This document shows positions 45,416-54,147 of a stretch of DNA of 64,000 nt, piece by piece. How positions within the stretch are numbered: position 1 is the stretch's first letter; each line of letters opens with the position of its first letter. The notes under the pieces were generated by a model. It was not told the DNA's origin. It saw only the letters and a program-made list of their open reading frames with translations, and did not search any database. The stretch lies in contig NZ_CP077092.1 in NCBI RefSeq assembly GCF_014268585.2, positions 4,873,501 to 4,937,500 of the forward strand, in the 5' to 3' direction. The stretch is from Pseudomonas iranensis (GTDB lineage: Bacteria; Pseudomonadota; Gammaproteobacteria; Pseudomonadales; Pseudomonadaceae). The translations under genes and the position numbers were made by a program.

Positions 45416-46264
45416 TCAGAACACAACCGTCTTGTTGCCGTGCACCAGCACGCGGTCTTCCAGGTGATAACGCAGGCCGCGGGCCAGCACCATCTTCTCG
45501 ACGTCACGGCCGAAACGCACCATGTCTTCGATGCTGTCGCTGTGGCTGACACGCACCACGTCCTGCTCGATGATCGGGCCGGCGTCCAGCTCTTCGGTCA
45601 CGTAATGGCAGGTTGCGCCGATCAGTTTCACACCACGCAGGGACGCCTGGTGATACGGCTTGGCGCCGACGAACGATGGCAGGAAGCTGTGGTGGATGTT
45701 GATGACTTTGTGCGCGTATTCGCGGCACATGTCCGGCGGCAGGATCTGCATGTAGCGCGCCAGCACCACCACTTCGGCGTCGTGCTGTTTGACCAGGCGC
45801 GACACTTCGTCGAATGCCGGCTGCTTGTCCTGCGGATTGACCGGCACGTGGTAGTACGGGATGCCGTGCCACTCGACCATGCTGCGCAGGTCGTCATGGT
45901 TGGAGATCACGCAGGCGATTTCGCAATCCAGTTCATCGCTGTGCCAGCGGTGCAGCAGGTCGGCCAGGCAGTGGGATTCGCGGCTGGCCATCAGCACCAC
46001 GCGTTTTTTCTGCTCGGTGTCGGTGATGCGCCAGTCCATCGAGAACTCTTCGGCGATCGGCGCGAACTTCTCGCGCAACTCTTCAATACCGAACGGCAGG
46101 GAATCGGCACGGATTTCGTGACGCATGAAGAACCAGCCCACTTGATTGTCAGAGTGGTGGCTCGCTTCGGTGATCCAGCCATTATGAGAGGCCAGAAAAT
46201 TACTGACTTTGGCAACGATGCCAACGCGGTCCGGGCAAGAGATCACCAGCCGAAAAGTGCGCAT
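45416..46264 (-). CDS. purU: Formyltetrahydrofolate deformylase
   Basis: PurU hydrolyses 10-formyl-tetrahydrofolate to formate and tetrahydrofolate and so balances one-carbon pools. The 282 residues start MRTFRLVISCPDRVGIVAKV at 46264, behind GGAG at 9 bases; longer frames add 31 unlikely residues. An N-terminal ACT domain (about 1-80) is followed by the formyltransferase fold. The active-site motif is INIHHSFLPSF and the downstream Asp region is ELDAGPIIEQD. Functionally it relates to the gcv genes at the window start. Confidence 0.95.
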   Translation of the reverse strand: MRTFRLVISCPDRVGIVAKVSNFLASHNGWITEASHHSDNQVGWFFMRHEIRADSLPFGIEELREKFAPIAEEFSMDWRITDTEQKKRVVLMASRESHCLADLLHRWHSDELDCEIACVISNHDDLRSMVEWHGIPYYHVPVNPQDKQPAFDEVSRLVKQHDAEVVVLARYMQILPPDMCREYAHKVINIHHSFLPSFVGAKPYHQASLRGVKLIGATCHYVTEELDAGPIIEQDVVRVSHSDSIEDMVRFGRDVEKMVLARGLRYHLEDRVLVHGNKTVVF

Positions 46265-46601
46265 GAGGGGGAAACTCCAGAACTTCACAAAGGCCGCCAT
46301 TCTAGCGACTGCGCAGGAAAACTGCAGTACGCATACGCGCCGGGTGGGACAAAGCATGGCGAAACGGCTTTCTGACGCAGCTCTTCCGTCAAGACCGTGA
46401 CGCTTTAGCGGGGCTTTTGTCAGACAACTGTAAATATCTGTGCTGACTGCATCACATTATTTAACTGAACATTCAAATCGCGGCTAATTCCTGTAACTCA
46501 TTTAAATAAAAAGCCGATCTAAATGTTTACTTGATGAAACAGCCTGACTATTATTGCGGCACTGTCCCCTGTCATTCAGCATTCTACAAAAGGTAGTACT
46601 C
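46265..46601. other. 337-base divergent region between purU and mvaT
   Basis: No gene was recognised. The part from about 46435 to 46545 is clearly A/T-rich for this genome (for example ATTTAAATAAAAAG) and precedes a good mvaT promoter. MvaT-family proteins prefer A/T-rich DNA, so self-binding is possible. Confidence 0.55.
46526..46554 (+). promoter_or_regulatory. Predicted sigma-70 promoter of mvaT
   Basis: A -35 element TTTACT (46526-46531) and a -10 element TATTAT (46549-46554) are separated by 17 bases. This would start transcription about 40 bases before the mvaT ATG. Confidence 0.55.
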
Positions 46602-46979
46602 ATGTCCTTGATCAACGAATATCGCGCCACCGAAGAAGCCATCAAAGAGCTGCAAGCCCGTCTGAAGAACCTGTCCGAAGACGACAAACTGCAAGCCGAA
46701 CTGGAATTCGAAGGCAAACTGCGCACGCTGATGGGTGAATACTCCAAGTCGCTGCGTGACATCATCGCGCTGCTGGATCCAGAAGCCAAATCCAAGGCTC
46801 CACGTGGCGGCGCAGTAAAAACTACCGGCACCAAGCGTGCACGCAAAGTTAAGCAATACAAAAACCCGCACAACGGTGAAGTCATCGAAACCAAAGGTGG
46901 CAACCACAAGACTCTGAAAGAGTGGAAAGCCAAGTGGGGCGGCGACGTGGTTGAAGGCTGGGCTACCCTGCTGGGCTAA
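46602..46979 (+). CDS. mvaT: H-NS family global regulator MvaT
   Basis: MvaT is the Pseudomonas analogue of H-NS and silences A/T-rich, often horizontally acquired, genes. The 125 residues start MSLINEYRATEEAIKELQAR; a longer frame adds 16 non-family residues. The N-terminal coiled-coil oligomerisation region is followed by a linker and the C-terminal DNA-binding domain with RARKVKQYKNPHNGEVIETK and GGNHKTLKEWKAKWG. It is transcribed alone, from an A/T-rich promoter region to a strong terminator. Confidence 0.97.
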   Translation: MSLINEYRATEEAIKELQARLKNLSEDDKLQAELEFEGKLRTLMGEYSKSLRDIIALLDPEAKSKAPRGGAVKTTGTKRARKVKQYKNPHNGEVIETKGGNHKTLKEWKAKWGGDVVEGWATLLG

Positions 46980-47017
46980 GCCGCAACGCCTTCGCAGAGC
47001 GATCCGCGAACAAAAGA

Positions 47018-47044
47018 ACGCCAGCTAGCGCTGGCGTTTTTTTA
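47018..47044 (+). terminator. Intrinsic terminator of mvaT
   Basis: AACGCCAGC-TAG-CGCTGGCGTT is followed by TTTTT, 40 bases after the mvaT stop. Confidence 0.93.
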
Positions 47045-47077
47045 TGCCCGTAATTTATTGTCCGGGCATGTTCGATT

Positions 47078-48508
47078 TCACAGATTCAAACGTTTGCGTA
47101 ATGCCTGGACATAATTCTGCCAGTCATTGAGCACCTCTCGCTGCATCGGTGACGCACTAAGCGACCATTGCTCGGCGGCCTCGATAAATGACTGCACGGT
47201 ATTCGGCGCACCTGCCTCGGGTTGCGTAAGGCGCTGCTGACAAAATAATTTCCAGCGCTCTTGCTCGGCCACATCCAGGGTGTCCGGAAAGTTGCGTGCT
47301 CGATATCGAAAAAGTAATTCAGGCAAACGTTCATCATCGAAAGGCCACTGCTCTTGCGCCAATTGCGCAGGGTCGGCCGTTCGAACTTGTTCGCATAAAC
47401 GACGATCACGATCACCGATAAATCCATCGTACAACTGCTGCTCGGGATCTTCGCTGGGAGTGAAATCTTCGCTGGCATAAATCGCCGCGACTTTATCTTT
47501 CCAGACTTGTTGTGCGTCAGTTAGTCGCACAGCCCGCTCCTGATAAAGCGCCATGTCCAGCCCAAGGCGCTGCTGGTCTTGCGCGCGCAATACCGCCAGC
47601 GGCGCTACAACCGGGCAACGATTGATATGAATCAGCTTGAGCGGTACCGGTAACTCACCTTCGGCCAACTCATCGCGACGGGTATAAAGACGCTGACGCA
47701 AGGCTTGCGCATCGAGGTCCAGCAACCCCTGCGGATCAAGATGCAGATCACAGACGATCAGGGCGTTGCGATTCTTCGGGTGCCAGGCCAGCGGCAGCAC
47801 CACGCCGACATAACTGCGCGCCGCCGAGAAACGCCCGGACACATGCACCAGTGGCTGCAACAGGCGGATCTGATCCATCACCTTTTGTTTGCTGCGCAAC
47901 TGGAACAGCCACTCGTAGAGCTTGGGTTGTTTCTCGCGAATCAGCCGCGCCAACGCGATGGTGGCGCGCACATCCGACAGCGCCTCGTGAGCGTGCCCGT
48001 GATCGATATTGTTGGCCGCCGTGAGGCGTTCGAGCTTGAGGGTCACGCGGCCTTCATCATCGGTCGGCCAGACCAGACCGTCCGGGCGCAATGCGTAAGC
48101 GGCGCGCACCACATCAATCAGATCCCAGCGACTGTTGCCACCCTGCCATTCACGGGCATAGGGGTCGAAGAAATTGCGATACAGGCTGTAGCGGGTCATC
48201 TCGTCGTCGAAACGCAAGGTGTTGTAACCGGCGCCACAGGTCCCCGGTGTGGCCAGTTGCGCATGCACGCGAGTCATGAAATCGGCTTCGCTCAGGCCTT
48301 TTTCAGCGAGCTGACCGGGGGTGATACCAGTGATCGCGCACGCCGCCGGGTGTGGCAGGATGTCTTCGCTGGGCTGGCAATAGAGATTGACCGGCTCGTC
48401 GATTTCGTTGAGCGCATGGTCGGTGCGAATCCCGGCCACTTGCAGCGGTCGGTCGTTGCGCGGATTGATGCCAGTGGTTTCGTAGTCGTACCAGAAGATT
48501 GAAGTCAC
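47078..48508 (-). CDS. sbcB: Exodeoxyribonuclease I
   Basis: ExoI degrades single-stranded DNA 3' to 5' in mismatch repair and recombination. The GTG start at 48508 gives TSIFWYDYETTGINPRNDRP and 476 residues, the family length. A longer frame adds 30 unrelated residues. The DEDDh exonuclease residues are in DYETTG, in YNTLRFDDEMTRY and in HGHAHEALSDVRATIALARL. The SH3-like and helical C-terminal regions follow (PFDDERLPELLFRYRARNFP). It converges on mvaT, whose terminator lies between them. Confidence 0.96.
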   Translation of the reverse strand: MTSIFWYDYETTGINPRNDRPLQVAGIRTDHALNEIDEPVNLYCQPSEDILPHPAACAITGITPGQLAEKGLSEADFMTRVHAQLATPGTCGAGYNTLRFDDEMTRYSLYRNFFDPYAREWQGGNSRWDLIDVVRAAYALRPDGLVWPTDDEGRVTLKLERLTAANNIDHGHAHEALSDVRATIALARLIREKQPKLYEWLFQLRSKQKVMDQIRLLQPLVHVSGRFSAARSYVGVVLPLAWHPKNRNALIVCDLHLDPQGLLDLDAQALRQRLYTRRDELAEGELPVPLKLIHINRCPVVAPLAVLRAQDQQRLGLDMALYQERAVRLTDAQQVWKDKVAAIYASEDFTPSEDPEQQLYDGFIGDRDRRLCEQVRTADPAQLAQEQWPFDDERLPELLFRYRARNFPDTLDVAEQERWKLFCQQRLTQPEAGAPNTVQSFIEAAEQWSLSASPMQREVLNDWQNYVQALRKRLNL

Positions 48509-48625
48509 GGGCGAATCCTGAACAGAAGATCGGCGAAGTCTAGGCGCTCCAAGGTTGCCACGGCCAGTCTCGTAGCCCGCGAACAACAATTTCTCCATAT
48601 TCCTACAGGTGAATCGTATTTTCCC

Positions 48626-48713
48626 TGTGTGCGAGCCTGCTCGCGAAAGGTTTCTGTCAGTTGCAAATGGACTGACTGATCCGCCGCATTCGCGAGCAGG
48701 CTCGCTCCCACAC
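48626..48713. repeat. REP doublet with one degenerate arm
   Basis: The right arm ATTCGCGAGCAGGCTCGCTC..CCACA is intact. The left arm reads TGTGTGCGAGCCTGCTCGCG, lacking part of the usual TGTGGGAGCGAGC core. It lies between divergent sbcB and RDD genes. Confidence 0.88.
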
Positions 48714-48773
48714 CCGAGAGGCTGCTAGCATCAGGCGCACTTGCACCCCGAACAGGCGAACATCAGGTAGCCC

Positions 48774-49490
48774 ATGCTCGAGCCCACAGCACCGCGAAGG
48801 AAAGCACCGCTGGATACGCGCCATCAGGTCGAAACGCCAGAAGGCATCGACCTGCCGTTGCGTCCCGCTGGGCTGATGGTGCGCGCCGTGGCGTTTGCCA
48901 TCGATCTGGGCATTCGCGGCTTGATCCTCGGCGTGCTGTTCATCGCGCTGGCATTTCTCGGCAAGCTCGGCATGGGCCTCGGTTCCTTGCTGCTGTTTGC
49001 CATCAGCTGGTGGTACATGGTGTTGTTCGAGGTGCTGCGTCAGGGCCGCTCGCCGGGCAAGCAATGGCTGGGTTTGCGCGTGGTACACGATGACGGCACG
49101 CCGATCGGTTGGTCGGCCTCGCTATTGCGCAACCTGCTGCGTTTTGTCGATTTGCTGCCCTTAGGCTATTTCCTCGGAGCGCTCAGTTGCCTGCAACACC
49201 CGACCTTCAAACGCCTCGGCGACATTGCCGCCGGCACCTTGGTGGTATACAGCGAGCGGCCGCTGAGCCGACCGCAATTACCTGATGCCGAACCTCGTCG
49301 CTGCCCCGTTCCACTGACCTTGAGCGAACAACGCGCGGTACTCGGTTTCGCCGAGCGTCAGGCCGAACTCTCTCCCGCACGGGTCAACGAGCTGGCGGCA
49401 TTGCTGGCGCAGCCGCTGCACATCTCTGCGCCCAAAGCCGTGTCTGAACTCAATGGCATCGCGCGCGGCCTGTTGGGGCCGACCCCATGA
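48774..49490 (+). CDS. RDD family membrane protein, first gene of the MoxR/DUF58 operon
   Basis: The 238 residues open with a cytoplasmic segment (TRHQVETPEGIDLPLRPAG). The RDD domain follows: helix 1 near LMVRAVAFAIDLGIRGLIL, helix 2 near SLLLFAISWWYMVLFEVL, and RSPGKQWLGLRVV before helix 3. The C-terminal third is soluble. It overlaps the next gene by ATGA and is the first of six genes with overlapping or touching ends. RDD proteins often accompany SpoIIM and MoxR/DUF58 genes, but the role is unknown. Confidence 0.9.
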   Translation: MLEPTAPRRKAPLDTRHQVETPEGIDLPLRPAGLMVRAVAFAIDLGIRGLILGVLFIALAFLGKLGMGLGSLLLFAISWWYMVLFEVLRQGRSPGKQWLGLRVVHDDGTPIGWSASLLRNLLRFVDLLPLGYFLGALSCLQHPTFKRLGDIAAGTLVVYSERPLSRPQLPDAEPRRCPVPLTLSEQRAVLGFAERQAELSPARVNELAALLAQPLHISAPKAVSELNGIARGLLGPTP

Positions 49491-50464
49491 AGCAGAGCCT
49501 GTTCGAAAGTCGCCACAAGGCCGAATGGGAGCGTTTCGCCGTGGCGCTTGAACGCCTCGAACACGGCAAGGATACGGCGCAAGTCAGCGATTTTCCCAAG
49601 GCCTATCGACGTCTCTGCCAACATCTGGCTCTGGCCCAGGCGCGTGGCTACAGCAGTTTTCTGATCGATTCATTACAGCAGCAAGTGCTGCGCGGCCATC
49701 AACAGCTCTATCGGCATCGCAGTCGCCTCGGGGCGCTCATCATCAGCTTTATCCTCGCCGACTTCCCGCGACTGGTGCGCGAACAGTGGCGCTTTGTTGC
49801 GGCCGCCAGCCTGTTGTTCTTCGGCAGTCTGATCGGTTTCGGCGTGCTGGTTTATCTGAACCCGGAACTGATCTACAACCTGATTCCGGCCGAACAGGTG
49901 CGCGAGATGCAAGGCATGTACGACCCCGTCGCCGGCCACCTCGGACGCTCGGCCGAGCGAGCGGCCAGCGAAGACTGGGTAATGTTCGGCTATTACGTGA
50001 TGCACAACACAGGCATCGCCTTCCAGATGTTCGCCAGCGGTTTGCTGATGGGTGTGGGCAGTGCATTTTTCCTGCTTTACAACGGCATGATCATCGGCGC
50101 GGTGGCGGGGCATCTCAGCGAAATCGGTTTTGGCCAGACCTTCTGGTCGTTCGTCATCGGTCACGGCGCATTCGAACTAACGGCGATTGCCCTCGCCGGA
50201 GCGGCGGGCCTCAAATTGGGCTGGGCGCTGATTGCACCGGGCTGCCTGACACGCGGCGAGGCACTCCGGCTGGCTGCGCGCAAGAGCGTGTTGCTGGTGT
50301 GCGGGGTCATGCTGTTCCTGCTGATCGCCGCTTTTATCGAGGCTTACTGGTCGTCGAAAACCAGTGTCACGCCGCTGACCAAATACGCCGTCGGCACCGC
50401 GCTGTGGCTGGCCGTCGCGGTGTATCTGCTGTTTGCCGGAAGGACCCGCCATGCGCCTGAGTGA
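49487..50464 (+). CDS. SpoIIM (stage II sporulation protein M) family membrane protein
   Basis: This 325-residue integral membrane protein has an N-terminal soluble helical part (KQSLFESRHKAEWERFAVAL). Several membrane segments follow, including LLFFGSLIGFGVLVYL, GLLMGVGSAFFLLYNGMIIG and SVLLVCGVMLFLLIAAFI. The region NTGIAFQMFASG and GHGAFELTAIALAGAAGL matches the SpoIIM/DUF95 pattern. In sporulating bacteria the family acts in membrane remodelling; its role in Pseudomonas is unknown. It overlaps both neighbours. Confidence 0.9.
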   Translation: MKQSLFESRHKAEWERFAVALERLEHGKDTAQVSDFPKAYRRLCQHLALAQARGYSSFLIDSLQQQVLRGHQQLYRHRSRLGALIISFILADFPRLVREQWRFVAAASLLFFGSLIGFGVLVYLNPELIYNLIPAEQVREMQGMYDPVAGHLGRSAERAASEDWVMFGYYVMHNTGIAFQMFASGLLMGVGSAFFLLYNGMIIGAVAGHLSEIGFGQTFWSFVIGHGAFELTAIALAGAAGLKLGWALIAPGCLTRGEALRLAARKSVLLVCGVMLFLLIAAFIEAYWSSKTSVTPLTKYAVGTALWLAVAVYLLFAGRTRHAPE

Positions 50465-51989
50465 CGCCAGCGTAGTGATCCGCCCGCGCACGACCTGGGA
50501 AGCCATGGACCTGGGCGTACTGATGAGCCAGCAGCATCGGCGGTTGTTGATGACCAGTTGGGCGATCGTCACCCTGCCGCTGTTCGCCGTCCTCAGCCTG
50601 TTGCTGTGGGATTCGCCGTCGTTGGCGGTGTTCATTTTCTGGTGGCTGAAACCGGCCTTCGAACGCCTGCCGTTGTACATCCTCTCCAAAGCGCTGTTCG
50701 GCGAAACCCCGACGCTCAAGCAAGCCCTGCGTGAATGGCCGCGCCTGCTCAGGCCGCAAGTGCTGGCGAGTCTGACCTGGCGACGACTGAGCCTGAGTCG
50801 CAGCTTTGTACTGCCGGTGACGCAACTCGAAGGCCTCGACGGCGAGGCCCGACAACAACGTCTGCAGGTGCTGCTGCAACGCAACGGCGGCGCCGCGCAA
50901 TGGCTGACGATTATCGGCGTGCATCTGGAGACAGCACTGTGGATCGGCTTGATGCTGCTGTTCTACATGCTCTTGCCGCAGCAGATCGAGACCGACTGGG
51001 ACTGGCAATCACTGTTGCTCGCCGCCGATCAGGACTGGCGCTGGCTGGAGCACCTGACCAACGCTTTTTATGCGCTGATCCTGGTGGTCTGGGAGCCGGT
51101 TTATGTTGCCTGCGGCTTCAGCCTCTACCTGAACCGCCGCACACAACTGGAAGCCTGGGACATCGAGTTGGTCTTCCGCCGTTTGCGCCAGCGCTTGAAC
51201 AACGGCGTGCTCGGTGTGTTGCTGGCCGCGTGCCTGTTGCTGCCGAACCTGCAACCGGTATGGGCCAGCGATGCGCCGGATGCTCCTCGGTTGTTGAATC
51301 AGCCGCTGACCAGTCAGGCCTCGCGCGACAGTATTCAGTCGCTGCTCGAACAACCGCCGTTCAAGAACAAGGAAAGCGTCACCCGCTACCGCTTTGGCGA
51401 CGACCCGGCAAGTCCGGCCAAAGACGCGCAAGCGGGTGAGGCACCGCAGTGGCTGAAAACCCTGCTCGGCTGGCTCGATGGTCGGCACCTCGATACCCTC
51501 GCCGGCGTGATTGAGGTGCTGCTGTGGGGCGCGCTGATCGCGGCGCTGGGCTGGCTGGCCTGGCGTTATCGCGAATTCCTCCGGGCTTTCGTCAGCCGCC
51601 GCCCGAACCTGCCTGCGCGCAGCAAACCGCCGACGTCGCCACAAGTCTTCGGCCTCGATCTGAGCCGTGAAACCCTGCCGGATGACATTGCCAGCAGCGC
51701 CGAACAATTGTGGCTGAGCGAACCTCGCGCCGCGCTGGGCCTGCTCTATCGCGGCCTGCTCAGCCGTCTGCTGCATGATTTTGACCTGACGCTGAAAGCC
51801 GCCGACACCGAGAGCCAGATCCTCAAACGCATTGAGCAATTACAACGCCCGGACCTGCTCGCCTACAGCCGCAACCTCACTGTTCACTGGCAGAACATGG
51901 CCTACGGGCACCGACTTCCAGCTGCGCACCTGCAAGCAGAGCTGTGCAACGGCTGGCGTGAATTGTTCGGCAAAGGATCCGGGCATTGA
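50451..51989 (+). CDS. DUF4129 domain-containing membrane protein
   Basis: The 512 residues start MRLSDASVVIRPRTTWEAMD behind GGAAGGA and overlap the SpoIIM gene by 14 bases. Membrane segments occur around SWAIVTLPLFAVLSLLLW, near TALWIGLMLLFYMLLP, near NGVLGVLLAACLLLP and near VIEVLLWGALIAALGWLAW. The C-terminal DUF4129 region (SAEQLWLSEPRAALGLLYRG) is cytoplasmic-looking and helical. The function is unknown; it always appears with MoxR/DUF58 partners in such operons. Confidence 0.85.
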   Translation: MRLSDASVVIRPRTTWEAMDLGVLMSQQHRRLLMTSWAIVTLPLFAVLSLLLWDSPSLAVFIFWWLKPAFERLPLYILSKALFGETPTLKQALREWPRLLRPQVLASLTWRRLSLSRSFVLPVTQLEGLDGEARQQRLQVLLQRNGGAAQWLTIIGVHLETALWIGLMLLFYMLLPQQIETDWDWQSLLLAADQDWRWLEHLTNAFYALILVVWEPVYVACGFSLYLNRRTQLEAWDIELVFRRLRQRLNNGVLGVLLAACLLLPNLQPVWASDAPDAPRLLNQPLTSQASRDSIQSLLEQPPFKNKESVTRYRFGDDPASPAKDAQAGEAPQWLKTLLGWLDGRHLDTLAGVIEVLLWGALIAALGWLAWRYREFLRAFVSRRPNLPARSKPPTSPQVFGLDLSRETLPDDIASSAEQLWLSEPRAALGLLYRGLLSRLLHDFDLTLKAADTESQILKRIEQLQRPDLLAYSRNLTVHWQNMAYGHRLPAAHLQAELCNGWRELFGKGSGH

Positions 51990-53149
51990 ACCGGCGCATC
52001 GGCTGGTCGTTGGCTGCGCTGGCGCTTGTGCTGCTGGGCGGCTTGAGCCTGTTCCTCTACCTCAAGGCCCGGCCCTATCAGGAAACCGTCGATCACGGCC
52101 CCTCGCCTGCCGCGCAAGCCAATCCTTATCTGGCGGCGGAAATGTTCCTGCGCGAGCGCGGCCTCGCGGTCAGTCACGCCGAGACCCTGGCGGTACTGCC
52201 GCAGATCGATCCGCACAGCCACACCTTGTTGTTGTTCGGCGAGCGCGCGCGGATGACGCCGCGTGAAGTCGATCAGGTGCTGAACTGGACTCGCGCCGGC
52301 GGACGCTTGGTATTTGTCGCGGAATCGCTGTGGGATGCGCAAACCCGGCAAAGTAATGATCTGCTGCTCGACCGGGTGCAACTGCAGCAATCGCTGAGCA
52401 AGGATCTGAAAGATGCTCCGCAAGCAGTGGAAAAGGACCGCTACCCGAAACTCACCAAGCTCTATCTGGAAGACGAAGACGCGCCGGCCTACGCCGGTTT
52501 CGACACCGACTTCCACCTCGACGACCCGAACAATGTCGCGCAAGCCTGGGCCAACAGCGCCAAGGCCACGCACATGATGCAACGGGTGTACGGCCTCGGC
52601 ACGATCACCGTGGTCACCGATGCCGAGTTATGGAAAACCGGCGCTATCGGCAAGTACGACAACGCCTGGCTGCTCTGGTACCTGAGCGCCGACACCGACG
52701 TCACGCTGATTTACAACACGGCGCACGATGGCTTGTGGACCTTGCTCTGGCGCTACTTCCCGCAGGCCATCGTCGCCCTGCTCGCCTTGATCGGCCTGTG
52801 GTTGTGGCAGGCCGGCGTGCGTCACGGCCCGGTGCAAATGCCGGCGCCAGCAGGTCGCCGCCAACTGCTGGAGCATCTGCGTGCCAGTGCCGACTTCCTG
52901 CTGCGCCACAACGGCCAGCAGGCGCTGCTGCAAGCCTTGCAACAAGACATCCTGCGCAGCGCCCGCCGCCGCCATCCCGGTTTCGATCAATTGAATGTGG
53001 CCGAGCAATGGCTGGCGTTATCGCGCCTGACCCGGCAACCCACCCGCGCCATCAGCCAGGCCCTGAGCCCACGTCCGAAGCAGCGTTTGTCCAGCGCCGA
53101 ATTCAGCCGCCAGGTCGCTCATCTGCAAACCTTGAGGAACGCGTTATGA
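51986..53149 (+). CDS. DUF4350 domain-containing protein
   Basis: The 387 residues start at TTG 51986 (NRRIGWSLAALALVLLGGLS), with AAAGGA ahead, overlapping the DUF4129 stop as TTGA. An N-terminal membrane anchor is followed by the DUF4350 domain (NPYLAAEMFLRERGLAVSHA). A second helix (FPQAIVALLALIGLWLWQAG) and a cytoplasmic helical tail complete the protein. DUF4350 is GATase-like in fold. Its role is unknown, and it probably works with MoxR and DUF58. Confidence 0.87.
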   Translation: MNRRIGWSLAALALVLLGGLSLFLYLKARPYQETVDHGPSPAAQANPYLAAEMFLRERGLAVSHAETLAVLPQIDPHSHTLLLFGERARMTPREVDQVLNWTRAGGRLVFVAESLWDAQTRQSNDLLLDRVQLQQSLSKDLKDAPQAVEKDRYPKLTKLYLEDEDAPAYAGFDTDFHLDDPNNVAQAWANSAKATHMMQRVYGLGTITVVTDAELWKTGAIGKYDNAWLLWYLSADTDVTLIYNTAHDGLWTLLWRYFPQAIVALLALIGLWLWQAGVRHGPVQMPAPAGRRQLLEHLRASADFLLRHNGQQALLQALQQDILRSARRRHPGFDQLNVAEQWLALSRLTRQPTRAISQALSPRPKQRLSSAEFSRQVAHLQTLRNAL

Positions 53150-54147
53150 CTGAACAGATCGAGCCCGGCAGCGTGACTCACGCTGCCCAGCAGCGCCAGC
53201 GCGCCAGCCAGTTGGCGCAGGCAGTGCGCAATGAATTGAACAAGGCGCTGATCGGCCAGGATGCGGTGGTCGACGATGTCCTGACCGCGCTGATCGCCGG
53301 CGGCCACGTGCTGCTCGAAGGCGTGCCCGGTCTGGGCAAGACCTTGCTGGTGCGGGCACTGGCGCGATGCTTCGGCGGCGAGTTCGCGCGCATCCAGTTC
53401 ACCCCGGATCTGATGCCCAGCGACGTTACCGGCCACGCCGTGTATGACCTGCAGACCGAGCAGTTCAAGCTGCGCAAAGGCCCGCTGTTCACCAACCTGC
53501 TGCTGGCGGACGAGATCAACCGCGCCCCGGCAAAAACCCAGGCGGCATTGCTCGAAGCCATGCAGGAACGCCAGGTGACACTCGAAGGTCGCCCCCTGCC
53601 CATCGCGCAACCGTTCATGGTTTTGGCGACGCAGAACCCGATCGAACAGGAAGGCACCTATCCGCTGCCGGAAGCCGAGCTCGACCGTTTCATGCTCAAG
53701 GTGCGCATGGATTATCCCGACGCCGATCAGGAGCTGAACATGGTCCGTCAGGTCTGTCGTTCGACCCGCGCCGACATGCTCGATGTGCAACCGCTACGCA
53801 CAGTGTTGCAAGCCAAAGACGTGCAGGCGTTGCAGCGTATTGCCAGCGATCTGCCGCTGGATGATCAGGTGCTCGATTACGCCGTGCGCCTGGCGCGCAG
53901 CACGCGCAGCTGGCCGGGCCTCACCCTCGGCGCCGGGCCGCGCGCCTCGATTGCACTGGTGCGTTGCGCCCGTGCCCGCGCCTTGTTGCGCGGCGGCGAG
54001 TTTGTAATCCCGGATGACATCAAAGGCTGCGCGCTGGCCGTGCTGCGCCATCGCGTGCGCATCGCTCCGGAGCTGGATATCGAAGGGTTGCAGGTCGATC
54101 AGGTGCTGCAGCAAATGCTCGATCAAGTGCCGGCGCCGCGCCTGTGA
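53146..54147 (+). CDS. MoxR family AAA+ ATPase
   Basis: The 333 residues start MTEQIEPGSVTHAAQQRQRA, overlapping the DUF4350 stop as ATGA. Walker A is GVPGLGKT at residues 59-66, Walker B is LLADEINR, the sensor region is VLATQNPIEQEGTYPLPEAE, and the C-terminal lid follows. MoxR ATPases act as chaperones that insert cofactors or activate partner proteins. The DUF58 and DUF4129 products encoded alongside are the likely partners. An open frame extending upstream to 52630 lies in the DUF4350 gene and is not used. Confidence 0.95.
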   Translation: MTEQIEPGSVTHAAQQRQRASQLAQAVRNELNKALIGQDAVVDDVLTALIAGGHVLLEGVPGLGKTLLVRALARCFGGEFARIQFTPDLMPSDVTGHAVYDLQTEQFKLRKGPLFTNLLLADEINRAPAKTQAALLEAMQERQVTLEGRPLPIAQPFMVLATQNPIEQEGTYPLPEAELDRFMLKVRMDYPDADQELNMVRQVCRSTRADMLDVQPLRTVLQAKDVQALQRIASDLPLDDQVLDYAVRLARSTRSWPGLTLGAGPRASIALVRCARARALLRGGEFVIPDDIKGCALAVLRHRVRIAPELDIEGLQVDQVLQQMLDQVPAPRL

